From contig CANTAL010000197.1 of NCBI GenBank assembly GCA_947650365.1, positions 186,001 through 250,000 of the forward strand: DNA of 64,000 nucleotides, given 5' to 3'. Origin of the DNA: Chamaelirium japonicum. Its lineage: Eukaryota; Streptophyta; Magnoliopsida; Liliales; Melanthiaceae. The notes under the pieces were generated by a model that was given only the letters and a program-made list of their open reading frames with translations, did no database searches and was not told where the DNA came from. A program made the position numbers and the translations under genes. Positions 50,226 through 64,000 of the stretch are shown in pieces. The stretch's first letter is position 1, and the number at the start of each line of letters is the position of its first letter.

Positions 50226-53200
50226 ATGGATCGTACGAATGAATTAGAATAGATTGTGCGAATGAATTAGAATGGATTGTATGAATGAATTAGAATGGAT
50301 CGTGCGAATGAATTAGAATGGATCGTACGAATGAATTAGAATAGATTGTGTGAATGAATTAGAATGGATCATACGAATGAATTAGAATGGATACATTCGT
50401 GCGAATGAATTAGAATGGATCGTACGAATGAAATAGAATGGATGCATTCATGGGAATGAATTAGAATGGATCATACGAAGGAATTAGAATGGATCATATG
50501 AATGAAATAGAATGGATCGTATGAATGAATTAGAATGGATCGTGCGAATAAATTAGAATGGATCATACGAATGAGTAAGAATGGATCGTACGAATGAAAT
50601 AGAATGGATCGTACGTACAATCCATTCTAATTCATTAATACGATCCATTGTAATTCATTCGCACGAATGTATCCATTCTAATTCCTTCGTACGGTCCAAT
50701 CTAATTCATTCGCACGATCCCTTCTAACTCATTCGTATGATCCATTCTATTTCATTCTTACGATCCATTCTTACTCATTCGTACGATCCATTCTAATTCA
50801 TTCACACGAATGTATCCTTTATAATTCATTCGTACGATCCATTCTAATTCATTCGCACGATCCATTCTAATTCATTCATACGATCCATTCTAATTCATTC
50901 GTACGATCCATTCTAATTCATTCGCACGATCCATTCTAATTCATTCATACGATCCATTCTAATTCATTCATACGATCCATTCTAATTCATTCGTACGATC
51001 CATTCTTACTCATTCGTATGACCGAATGAATTAGAAGGGATCGTATGAATGAATTAGATTGGATCGTATGAATGAATTAGAATGGATCGTACGTATGAAT
51101 TAGAATAGATCGTACGAATGAATAAGAATGAAAGAATTAGAATGGATCGTACGAATGAATTAGAATAGATTGTGCGAATGAATTAGAATGGATCGTACGA
51201 ATTAATAAGAATAAAGGAATTAGAATCGATCGTACGAATAAATTAGAATAGATTGTGCGAATGAATTAGAATGGATCGTACGAATGAGTAAGAATGGATC
51301 GTACGAATGAAATAGTGAATGAATTAGAATAGATCGTGCTAATGAATTAGAATGGATCGTACGAATGAATTAGATTGTGTTAATGAATTAGAATGGATCG
51401 TATGAATGAATTAGAATGGATACATTCCTGCGAATGAATTAGAATGGATCGTACGAATAAATAAGAATAGATCATACGAATGAAATACAATGGATCGTAC
51501 GAATGAATTAGAGTCAATCGTGCTAATGAATTAGAATAGATCGTACGAATGAATTAGAATAGATTGTGCGAATAAATTAGAATGGATCGTATGAATGAAT
51601 TCGAATGGATCGTACGAATGAATTAGAATGGATCATACGAATGAAATATAATGGATCGTATGAATGAATTAGAATGGATCGTATGAATTAGAATGGATCG
51701 TATGAATGAATTAGAATGGATCGTGCTAATGAATTAGAATAGATCGTATGAATGAATTAGAATGGATCGTACGAATGAATTAGAATAGATTGTGCAAAAG
51801 AATTAGAATGGATCATATGAATGAATGGATCGTACGAATGAATTTCAATGGATACATTCGTGCGAATGAATTAGAATGGATCGTATGAATGAGTAAGAAT
51901 GGAACGTATGAATGAAATAGAATAGATCGTACGAATTAGAATGGATCGTATGAATAAATTAGAATGGATTGTGCTAATGAATTAGAATGGATCGTACGAA
52001 TGAATTAGAATGGATCGCACGAATGAATTAGAATAGTTTGTGCAAAGGAATTAGAATGGATCGTACGAATGAATGGATCGTACGAAGGAATTAGAATGGA
52101 TCATACGAATGAAATACATTGGATCGTACGAAGGAATTAGAATGGATCGTACGAAGGAATTAGAATGGATCGTACTAATGAAGTAGAATGGATACATTCG
52201 TGCAAAAGGATTAGAATGGATTGTATGAATGAATTAGAATGGATCGTGCAAATGAATTAGAATGGATCGTGCGAATGAATTAGAATGGATCGTACGAAGG
52301 AATTAGAATGGATCATACGAATGAATTAGATTAGATCGTATGAATGAATTAGAATGGATCGTGCAAATGAATTACAATGGATCATACGAATAGATTAGAA
52401 TGGATCGTATGAATGAATTAGAATGGATCGTGCGAATGAATTAGAATGGATCGTACGAATTAATTGGAATGGATCGTATGAATGAATTAGATTGGATCGT
52501 ATGAATGAATTAGAATGGATCGTACGTATGAATTAGAATAGATACATTCATGGAAATGAATTAGAATGGATCGTACAAATGAATTAGAATGGATCGTACG
52601 AATAAATTAGAATGAATCGTGCTAATGAATTAGAATGAATCGTATAAATGAATTAGAATAGATTGTGCGAATGAATTAGAATGGATCGTATGAATGAATT
52701 AGAATGGATACATTCGTGCGAATGAATTAGAATGGATCGTATGAATGAATTAGATTAGATCGTACGAATGAGTAAGAATGGATCGTACGAATGAAATACA
52801 ATGGATCGTACGAATGAATTAGAATGGATCGTGCTAATGAATTAGAATGGATAGTACGAATCAATTCATTCTAATTCATACGATCCATTCTAATTCATTC
52901 TAATTCATTTATATGATGGTACGAATGAATAAGAATGGATCGTACGAATGAAATAGAATGGATCGTACGAATCAATTAGAATGGATCGTGCTAATGAATT
53001 AGAATGGATCGTACGAATAAATTAGAATAGATTGTGCGAATGAATTAGAATGGATCGTACGAATGAATTAGAATGGATCGTATGAATGAATTAGAATGGA
53101 TCGTACGAATGAATTAGAATGGACCGCACAAAGAAATGAATTAGAATGGATATATTCGTACAATCCATTCTAATTCATTCGTACGATCCATTCTAATTCA

Positions 53201-56200
53201 TTTGTACGATCCATTCTAATTCATTCATACGATCCATTCTAATTCATATTCATTCGTACGATCCATTCTAATTCATTCGTACGATCCATTCTAATTCATA
53301 CGTACAATCTATTCTAATTCATTCGTACGATCCATTCTAATTCATTAGCACGATCCATTCTAATTCATTCGTACGATCAATTCTATTTCATTCGTACGAT
53401 CCATTCTTACTCATTCGTACGATCCATTCAAGAAAGGATCGTGTTAATGATTTAGAATGGATCGAACGAATGAATTAGAATAGATCGTACGAATGAATTA
53501 GAATGGATCGTACGAATGAATTAGAATGGATCGTACGAATGAATATGAATGAGAATGGATCGTATGAATAAATTAGAATGGATCATACGAATGAATTAGA
53601 ATGGATCGTACGAATGAATTAGAATGGATTGTATGAATGTATCCATTCTAATTCATTCCTTTGTGCGATCCATTCTAATTCATTAGCACGATCCATTCTA
53701 ATTCATTCGTGATCCATTCTAATCATTCGCACGAATGGATCTTACTCATTCATAAATTAGAATGGATCATACGAATGAATTAGAATGGATCATATGAAAG
53801 AATTAGTTTGGATCATGCGAATGAATTAGAATGGATCGTACGAATGAATTAGAATGAATACATTCGTGCGAATGAATTAGAATGGATCGTATGAATGAAT
53901 TAGAATGGATCGTATGAATGAATTCGAATGGATCGTACGAATGAATTAGAATGGATCGTACGAATGAATTAGAATGGATCGTATGAATGATTTAGAATAG
54001 ATCGTACGAAAAAATTAGAATGGATTGTACGAAGGAATTCGAATGGATCGTACGAATGAATCAGAATGGACACATTCGTGCAAAAGAATTAGAATGGATT
54101 GTATGAATGAATTAGAATGGATTGTTCAAATGAATTAGAATGGATCGTGCGAATGAATTAGAATGGATCTACGAATGAATTAGAATAGATTGTGCGAATG
54201 AATTAGAATGGATCGTACGAATGAATTAGAATGGATACATTCGTGCGAATGAATTAGAATGGATCGTATGAATGAATTAGAATGGATCGTACGTACGATC
54301 CATTCTATTTCATTTGTACGATCCATTCTTACTCATTCGTACGATCCATTCTAATTCATTCACATGATCCATTCTAATTCATTCATACGATCCATTCTAA
54401 TTCATTCGTATGATCCATTCTAATTCATTCATACGATCCATTCTAATTCTTTCGCACGAATGTATCCATTCTATTTCATTCGTATACTCCACCCTAATTC
54501 CTTCGTATGATCCATTCTAATTCATTCGCACGAATGTATCCATTCTAATTCATTCGTACGATATATTCTAATTTATTCGTACGATCCATTCTAATTCATT
54601 CGCACGATCCACTCTAATTCATTCATACGATCCAATCTAATTAATTCATACGATCCATTCTAATTCATTCGCACGAATGTATCCATTCTAATTCATTCAT
54701 ACGATCCATTCTAATTCATTCGCACGATCCAATCTAATTCATTCATACGATACATTCTAATTCATTCGTACGATCCATTCTAATTCATTCGCACAAATGA
54801 ATCCAATTTAATTCATTCGCACGATCTATTCTAATTCATTCGCACGATCCATTCTAATTCATTCATACGATCCATTCTTACTCATTCGTATGATCCATTC
54901 TAATTCATACAATCTAATTCATTCATACGATCCATTCTAATTTATTCGCATGAATGTATCCATTCTAATTCATTCATACGATCCATTCTAATTTATTCGC
55001 ACGATCCATTCTGATTCATTCATACGATCCATTCTAATTCATTCGTACGGTCCATTCTAATTCATTCGCATGATCATTAGAATGGATCGTGCGAATGAAT
55101 TAGAATGGATCGTACAAATGAATTAGAATGGATACATTCGTGCGAATGAATTAGAATGGTTCGTACGAATGAGTAAGAATGGATCGTACTAATGAAATAG
55201 AATGGATCGTACGAATGAATTAGAATGGATCGTGCGAATGAATTAGATTGGATCGTGCAAATGAATTAGAATGGATCGTACGAATGAATTAGACTGGATA
55301 CATTCGTGCGAATGAATTAGAATGGATCGTACAAATGAAATAGAATGGATCGTATGAATGAATTCGAATGGATCGTACGAATGAATTAGAATGGATACAT
55401 TCGTGCGAATGAATTAGAATGGATCATACGAAGGAATTAGAATGGATCGTATGAATGAATTAGAATGGATCGTACGAATGAATTAGAATGTATCGTATGA
55501 ATGAATTAGAATGTATCGTGCGAATGAATTAGAATGGATCGTACGAATGAATTAGAATGGATCGTATGAATGAATTAGAATGGATCGTATGAATGAATTC
55601 GAATGGATCGTACGAATGAATTAGAATGGATATATTCATGCGAATGAATTAGAATGGATCATACGAAGGAATTAGGGTGGATCGTACGGAAGAATTAGAA
55701 TGGATACATTCGTGCGAAAGAATTAGAATGGATTGTATGAATGAATTAGATTGGATCATATGAATGAATTAGAATAGATCGTGCGAATGAATTAGAATGG
55801 ATCGTACGAATGAATTAGAATGGATACATTCATGCGAATGAATTAGAATGGATCGTACGAATGAGTAAGAATGGATCGTACGAATGAAATAGAATGGATC
55901 GTACGAATGAATTAGAATGGATCATGCTAATGAATTAGAATGGATCGTATGAATGAATTATAATAGATCGTACGAATGAATTAGAATGGATCGTACGAAT
56001 GAATTAGAATGGATACATTCGTGCGAATGAACTAGAATGGATCGTATGAATGAATTAGATTGGATCGTATGAATGAATTAGAATGGATCATACGTATGAA
56101 TTAGAATGGATACATTCATGGGAATGAATTATAATGGATCGTACGAAGGAATTAGAATGGATCATACGAATGAAATAGAATGGATCATATGAATGAATTA

Positions 56201-59200
56201 GAATGGATCGTATGTATGAATTAGAATGGATCGTATGAATGAATTAGAATGGATCGTGCGAATAAATTAGAATGGATCGTACGAATGAATTAGAATGGAT
56301 ACATTCGTGCGAAAGAATTAGAATGGATTGTATGAATGAATTAGAATGGATCGAATGAATGAATTAGAATGGATCGTGCAAATGAATTAGATTGGATCGT
56401 ATGTATGAATTAGAATGAATTAGAATGTATTAGGAATTATAATGGATCATACAAATGAATTAGAATGGACCATATGAATGAATTAGAATGGATCGTACGA
56501 ATGGATTAGAATGTATTCTAATTAGAATGGATCGTGCGAATTAATGAATTAGAATAGATTGTGCGAATGAATTAGAATGAATTCCTTCGCATGAAAGTAT
56601 CCATACGAATGAATTAGAATGGATCGTACGAATGAATTAGAATGGATCGTATAAATGAATTAGAATGGATCATACGAATGAATTAGAATGGATACATTCG
56701 TGCGAATGAATTAGAATGGATCGTATGAATGAATTAGAATGGATCGTATGAATGAATTAGAATGGATACATTCATGGGAATGAATTAGAATAGATTGGAT
56801 AGTACGAATGAATTAGAATGGATCGTATGAATGAATTAGAATGGATCGTGCGAATGAATTAGAATGGATCGTACGAATGAATTTGAATGGATACATTCGT
56901 GCGAATGAATTAGAATGGATCGTACGAATGAATTAGAATGGATCTTATGAATGAATTAGAATGTATCGTACGAATGAATTAGAATGGATCGTATGAATGA
57001 TCATATGAATGAATTAGAATGGATCGTACGTATGAATTAGAATGGATACATTCATGGGAATGAATACGAATAGATCGTACGAAGGAATTAGAATTGATTG
57101 TACGAAAGAATTAGAATGGATCATACAAAGGAATTAGAATGGATCATATGAATGAATTAGAATCCATACATTCGTGCAAAAGAATAAGAATGGATTGTAT
57201 GAATGAATTAGAATGGATCGTACAAATGAATTAGAATGGATCGTACAAATGAATTAGAATGGATCATATGAATGAATTAGAATGGATCGTACGAATGAAT
57301 TAGAATGGATCGTGCTAATGAAATAGAATGGATCGTACGAATGAATTAGAATAGATCGTACGAATGAGTAAGAATGGATCGTATGAATGAAATAGAATGG
57401 ATCATACGAATGAATTAGAATGGATCGTGCGAAAGAATTAGATTGGATCATGCTAATGAATTAGAATGGATCGTACGAATGAATTAGAATGGATACATTC
57501 GTGTGAATGAATTAGAATGGATCGTATGAATGTATTAGAATGGATCGTATGAATAAATTCAAATGGATCGTACGTATGAATTAGAATGAATCGTACGAAT
57601 GAATTAGATTGGATCGTATGAATGAATTAGAATGGATCGTACGAAGGAATTAGAATGGATCGTAGGAATGAATTAGAATGGATCGTACAAAAGAATTAGA
57701 ATGGATTATATGAATGAATTAGAATGGATCGTACAAAAGAATTAGAATGGATCGTGCGAATAAATTAGAATGGATGGTACGAATGAATTAGAATAGATTG
57801 TGCGAATGAATTAGATTTGATCGTACGATTAAATTAGAATGGATATATTCGTACGAATGAATTAGAACGGATCGAATGAATGAATTAGAATGGATCGTAC
57901 ATTCGATCCATTCTATTTCATTCGTACGATCCATTATTACTCATTCGTTCGATCCATTCTAATTCATTCATTCGAACTATTCTAATTCATTCATACGATC
58001 TATTCTAATCCATTCGTACGATCCATTCTAATTCTTTAGCACGATCCATTCTAATTCATTCGTACGATCCATTCTAATTCATTCGTATAATCCATTCTAA
58101 TTCATTCGCACGAATTTATCCATTCTAATTCATTCGTATGATCCATTCTAATTCATTCAGGTGATACATTCTAATTCATTCGCACGATCCATTCTAATTC
58201 ATTCCTACAATCCATTCGAATTCATTCATACGATCCTTTCTAATTCATTCGCACAATCTATTCTAATTTATTCGTACGATCCATTCTAATTAATTAGCAT
58301 GATCCATTCTATTTCATTCGTACGATCCATTCTTACTCATTCGTACGATCCATTCTAATTCATTCGCATGAATGTATCCATTCTAATTCATTCGTATGAT
58401 CCATTCTAATTCATTCGCACAATCCATTCTAATTCATTCATACGATCCATTCTAATTCATTCGTACGATCCATTCTAATTCATTCGCACAATCTATTCTA
58501 ATTCATTCGTATGATCCATTCTAATTCATTAGCACGATCCATTCTAAATCATTCGTACGATCTATTTTATTTCATTCATACGATCCATTATTACTCATTC
58601 GTACGATCCATTCTAATTCATTCGCACGAATGTATCCATTCTAATTCATTCGTACGATCCATTCTAATTCATTCATACGATCCATTCTAATTCATTCGCA
58701 CAATCTAGTCTAATTCATTCGTACGATCCATTCTAATTCATTAGCATGATCCATTCTAATTCATTCATACGATCCATTCTATTACATTCGTATGATCCAT
58801 TCTTACTCATTCGTACGATCCATTCTAATTCATTCGCACGAATGTATCCATTCTAATTCATTCGTACGATCCATTCTAATTCATTCGCACGATCCATTCT
58901 AATTCATTTATATGATCCATTCTAATTCATTCGTACGATCCATTCTAATTCATTCGTACGATCCATTCTAATTAATTCATATGATCTATTCTAATTCATT
59001 CGCACGAATGAATCCATTCTAATTCATTCGCACGATCCAACCTAATTCATTCGTACGATCCATTCTAATTCCTTCGTCCGATCCATTCTAATTTATTCCC
59101 ATGAATGTATCCATTCTAAGTCATACGTACGATCCATTCTAATTAATTCATACGATCCAATCTAATTCATTCGCACGAATGTATCCATTCTAATTCATTC

Positions 59201-62200
59201 GTACGATCCATTCTAATTCATTCGCACAATCTATTCTAATTCATTCGTACGATCCATTCTAATTCATTAGCAAGATCCATTCTAATTCATTTGTACGATC
59301 GATTCTATTTCATTCTAATTCATTCGTATGATCCATTCGTACGATCCATTCTAATTCCTTCGCACGAATGTATCCATTCTAATTCATTCATACAATCCAT
59401 TCTAATTCTTTCGCACGAATGTATCTATTCTAATTCATTCGTATCATCCATTCTAATTCCTTCGCACAATCTATTCTAATTATTTCTTACGATCCATTCT
59501 AATTCCTTCGTACGATCCATTGTAATTCCTTCGTACGATCCATTCTATTTCATTCGTATGATCCATTCTAATTCCTTCGTACGATCCATTCTAATTCATT
59601 CCCATGAATGTATCCACTCTAATTCCTTCGCACAATCTATTCTAATTCATTCATACGATCCATTCTATTTCATTCGCACGATCGTAGGAATTAGAATGGA
59701 TCGTACGAATGAGTAAGAATGGATCGTATGTATGAATTAGAATGGATACATTCATGGGAATGAATTAGAATGGATCGTACGAAGGAATTAGAATGGATCA
59801 TACGAATGAAATAGAATGGATCATACAAAAGAATTAGAATGGAATGTGCGAATGAATTAGAATGGATCGTGCGAATGAATTAGAATGGATCGTACAAATG
59901 AATTAGAATGGATCGTACGAATGAATTATAATGGATCGTGCAAATGAATTAGAATGGATCGTATGAATGAATTAGAATGGATGGATGAATGAATTAGAAT
60001 GGATACATTCGTGCAAATGAATTAGAATGGATCATACGAAGAAATTAGGGTGGATCGTACGAATGAATTAGAATGGATACATTCGTGTGAAAGAATTAGA
60101 ATGGATTGTATGAATGAATTAGAATGGATCGTATGAATAAATTAGAATGGATCGTGCGAATGAATTACAATGGATCGTACGAATAAATAAGAATGGATCG
60201 TATGAATGAATTAGAATGGATCGTGCGAATGAATTAGAATGGATCGTACGAATAAATTAGAATGGATACATTCGTGCGAATGAATTAGAATGGATCGTAC
60301 GAATGAGTAAGAATGGATCGTACGAATGAAATAGAATGGATCGTACGAATAAATTAGAATGGATCGTGCTAATGAATTAGAATGGATCGTACTAATAAAT
60401 TAGAATGGATCATGCTAATGAATTAGAATGGATCGTACGAATGAATTAGAATAGATTGTGTGAATGAATTAGAATGGATCGTACGAATGAATTAGATAGG
60501 ATCGTATGAATGAATTAGAATGGATCGTACAAATGAAATAGAATGGATACATTCGTGCGAATGAATTAGAATAGATTGTAGGAATGAGTAAGAATGGATC
60601 GTACGAATGAAATAGAATGGACCGTATGAATGAATTAGAATGGATCGTGCTAATGAATTAGAATGGATCGTACGAATGAATTAGAATAGATTGTGCGAAT
60701 GAATACATTCGTGCGATTGAATTAGAATGGATCGTATGAATGAATTAGAATGGATCATATGAATGAATTAGAATGGATAGTATGAATGAATTCGAATAGA
60801 TCGTACGAATGAATTAGAATGGATACATTTGTGCGAATGAATTAGATTGGATCATACGAAGGAATTAGGGTGGATCGTACGAATGAATTAGAATGGATAC
60901 ATTCGTGCAAAAGAATTAGAATGGATCGTATGAATGAATTAGAATGGATCTTATGAATGAATTAGAATTGATCGTGCGAATGAATTAGAATGGATCGTAC
61001 GAATGAATTAGAATGGATCGTGCGAATGAATTAGAATGGATCGTGCAAATGAATTAGAATGGATCGTACGAATGAATTAGAATAGAATAGATACATTCGT
61101 ACGAATGAATTAGAATGGATCGTACGAATGAATTAGAATGGATCGTACGAATGAATTAGAATAGACTGGAAACATTCGTGTGAATGAATTTGAATGGATC
61201 GTGCGAATGAATTAGATTGGATCATGCGAATGAATTAGAATGGATTGTACGAATGAATTAGAATGGATACATTCGTGCGAAAGAATTAGAATGGATACAT
61301 TCGTGCGAATGAATTAGAATGGATCATACGAATGAGTAAGAGTGGATCGTACGAATGAAATAGAGTGGATCGTACGAATGAGTAAGAATGGATCGTACGA
61401 ATGAATTAGAATGGATACATTCGTGCGAAAGAATTAGAATGGATTGTATGAATGAATTAGAATGGATCGTATGAATGAATTAGAATGGATCGTGCGAATG
61501 AATTAGAATGGATCGTACTAATGAATTAGAATGGATATATTCGTGCGAAAGAATTAGAATGGATTGTATGAATGAATTTGAATGGATCCTACGAATGAAT
61601 TAGAGTGGATGGTATGAATAAATTAGAATGGGTCGTGCGAATGAATTAGAATGGATCGTAAAAATGAATTAGAACGGATTCATTCATGCGAATGAATTAG
61701 AATGGATCCTATGAATGAGTAAGAATGGATCGTACGAATGAAATAGAATGGATGGTACGAATGAATTAGAATGGATCGTGCGAATGAATTAGAATGGATC
61801 GTATGAATGAATTAGAATGGATCGTGCGAATGAATTAGAATGGATCGTATGAATAAATTTGAATGGATCGTACGAATGAATTAGAATGGATACATTCGTG
61901 CGAATGAATTAGAACGGATCATACGAAGGAATTAGGGTGGATCGTACAAATGAATTAGAATAGATACATTCGTGCGAAAGAAATAGAATAGTTGTATGAA
62001 TGTATTAGAATGGATCGTATGAATAAATTAGAATGGAGTGTATGAATAAATTAGAATGGATCGTACGAAGGAATTAGAATGGATATATTCGTGCAAAAGA
62101 ATTAGAAAGGATTGTATGAATGAATTAGAATGGATCGTATGAATGAATTAGAATGGATCATGCGAATGAATTAGAATGGATCGTACAGATGAATTTGAAT

Positions 62201-64000
62201 GAAGCGTATGAATGAATTAGAATGAATCGCGCGAATGAATTAGAATGGATCATACGAATGAATTAGAATGGATACATTCGTGCGAATGAATTAGAATGGA
62301 TCGTACGATGAATTAGAATGGATACGTTCGTGCGAATGAATTAGAATGGATCGTGCTAATGAATTAGAATGGATCGTACGAATGAATTAGAATGGATCAT
62401 ACGAAGGAATTAGGGTGGATCGTACGAATGAATTAGAATGGAAACATTCGTGCGAAAGAATTAGAATGGATTGTATTAATGAATTAGAATGGATCGTACA
62501 AATGAATTAGAATGGATCGTGCGAATGAATTAGAATGGATCATACGAATGAATTAGAATAGATTGTGCGAACGAATTAGAATGGATCGTACGAATGAATT
62601 AGAATTGATCGTATGAATGAATTACCATGATCTATTCTAATTCTTTCGCACGAATGTATCCATTCTAATTCATTCGTACGATCCATTCTAATTCATTCAA
62701 ACGATCCATTCTAATTCATTCCTACGATCCATTCTAGTTTATTTGCACGATCAATTCTAATTCATTCGCATGAATGTTTCCATTCTAATTCATTCGCACG
62801 AATGTATCCATTCTAATTCATTTGTACGATCCCTTCTAATTCATTCGCACGATCCAATCTAATTCATTCGCACAATCTATTCTAATTCCTTCGTACGATC
62901 CATTCTATTTCATTCGTACGATCCATTCTTACTCATTCGTACGATCCATTCAAATTCATTCGCACGAATGTACCCATTCTAATTCATTCGTACGATCCCT
63001 TCTAATTCTTTCGCACGATCCATTCTAATTCATTTATACGATCCATTCTAATTCATTCGTATGATCGATTCTAATTCATTCGTACGATCCATTCTAATTC
63101 ATTAGCATGATTCATTCTAATTCACTCATACGATCCATTCTAATTCATATGATCCATTCTAATTCATTCATACGATCCATTCTATTTTATTCGTATGATC
63201 CATTATAATTCATTCATACGATCCATTCTATTTCATTAGTACAATCCATTCTTACTCATTCGTACGGTCCAATCTAATTCATTCGCACGATCCAATCATA
63301 TTCATTCGTACGATCCATTCTAATTCATTCGTACGATCCATTCAATTTCATTTGTACAATCCATTCTTACTCATTCGTACGATCCATTCTAATTCATTCG
63401 CACGAATGTATCCATTCTAATTCATTCGTACGATCCATTCTAATTCATTCGCACGATCCATTCTAATTCATTCATACGATCCATTCTAATTCATTCGTAC
63501 GATCCATTCTAATTCATTCATACAATCCATTCTAATTCTTTCGCACGAATGTATCCATTCTAATTTATTCATATGATCCATTCTAATTCATTCGCACGAT
63601 CCATTCTAATTCATTCATACGATCCATTCTAATTCATTTGTACGATCCATTCTAATTCATACGTACGATTCATTCAAATTCATTCATACGATCCATTCTA
63701 ATTCATTCATACGATCCATTCTAATTCATTCACACGAATGTATCCATTCTAATTTATTCGTACGATCCATTCTAATTCATTCGGACGATCCAATCTAATT
63801 CATTCGCACGATCCATTCTAATTCATTCGTACGATCCATTCTATTTCATTCGTACGATCCATTCTTACTCATTCGTATGATCCATTCTAATTCATTCGCA
63901 CGAATGTATCCATTCTAATTCATTCGTACGATCCATTCTAATTCATTCGCACGATCCATTCTAATTCATTCATACGATCCATTCTAATTCATACATACGA
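50226..64000. repeat. 14-kb satellite macro-repeat, copy 2 (cut by window end)
   Basis: Blocks: reverse to 50615, forward to 51022, reverse to 52865, forward to 52915, reverse to 53158, forward to 53430, reverse to 53638, forward to 53748, reverse to 54294, forward to 55076, reverse to 57902, forward to 59683, reverse to 62626, forward to 64000. The series of flips is the same as in copy 1, down to the 50-bp inverted patch (38945-38998 and 52866-52915). No solo LTR is present; an intact GGATACATTCGTGCG near 56010 is a candidate empty site. The forward block at 57903-59683 is about 750 bp longer than its counterpart. The array continues beyond the window. Confidence 0.85.

Noticed and set aside
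7582..64000. Telomeric or rDNA spacer repeat
   Set aside because: No TTTAGGG-type heptamers and no rRNA coding sequence are visible.

Overview
The window is repeat DNA from a plant nuclear genome, most probably an angiosperm. It holds no host gene. The plant call rests on Ty3/gypsy proteins of the Tat type (Retand/Grande-like), a tRNA-Asp-like primer site, an antisense extra ORF of the kind known from Tat elements, and a very long satellite array. The GC-rich extra ORF would suit a monocot, but that is weak evidence.

Layout. (1) 1-4108: a Tat-like element on the minus strand (element A), cut by the left window edge. It shows the 5' LTR (4108->3405), primer site, gag, zinc finger, protease and the first part of reverse transcriptase. 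Gag to RT is one open frame broken only by an in-frame TAA (1751-1749) and an in-frame TAG (791-789). The TAG sits in a TMV-type readthrough context. (2) 4109-7581: the 3' part of a second Tat-like element on the plus strand (element B). It shows an antisense ORF with its own promoter, a duplicated 145-bp spacer, a polypurine tract and the 3' LTR (6536-7581). Element A is inserted inside the antisense ORF of B, and B sits in the satellite. (3) 7582-64000: about 55 kb of one satellite family, roughly 2,300-2,400 units of 23 bp (core GGATCGTACGAATG plus arm AATTAGAAT) mixed with a 28-bp variant. It is interrupted by a 175-bp fold-back sequence (12062-12236) and by a solo LTR of the element B family (42672-43696) with a perfect 5-bp target duplication, GATAC.

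The satellite is the most unusual part. Its orientation flips dozens of times. Many flips fall in the palindromic core TCGTACGA, so the junctions are perfect or near-perfect palindromes. Higher-order repeats exist at several scales: about 360 bp (8461-9180), about 4.8-5.6 kb (about 12.8-25 kb) and 14,058 bp (36168-50225 against 50226-64000). The larger copies carry the same internal flip pattern, so the inversions came before the large tandem duplications. The solo LTR is present in only one 14-kb copy. Inferred order: inversions, then large duplications, then solo LTR insertion. Element B went into the satellite, and A went into B later.

All ORFs in the satellite are artefacts: a 23-bp unit with few stop codons reads as a 23-residue peptide repeat in every frame.
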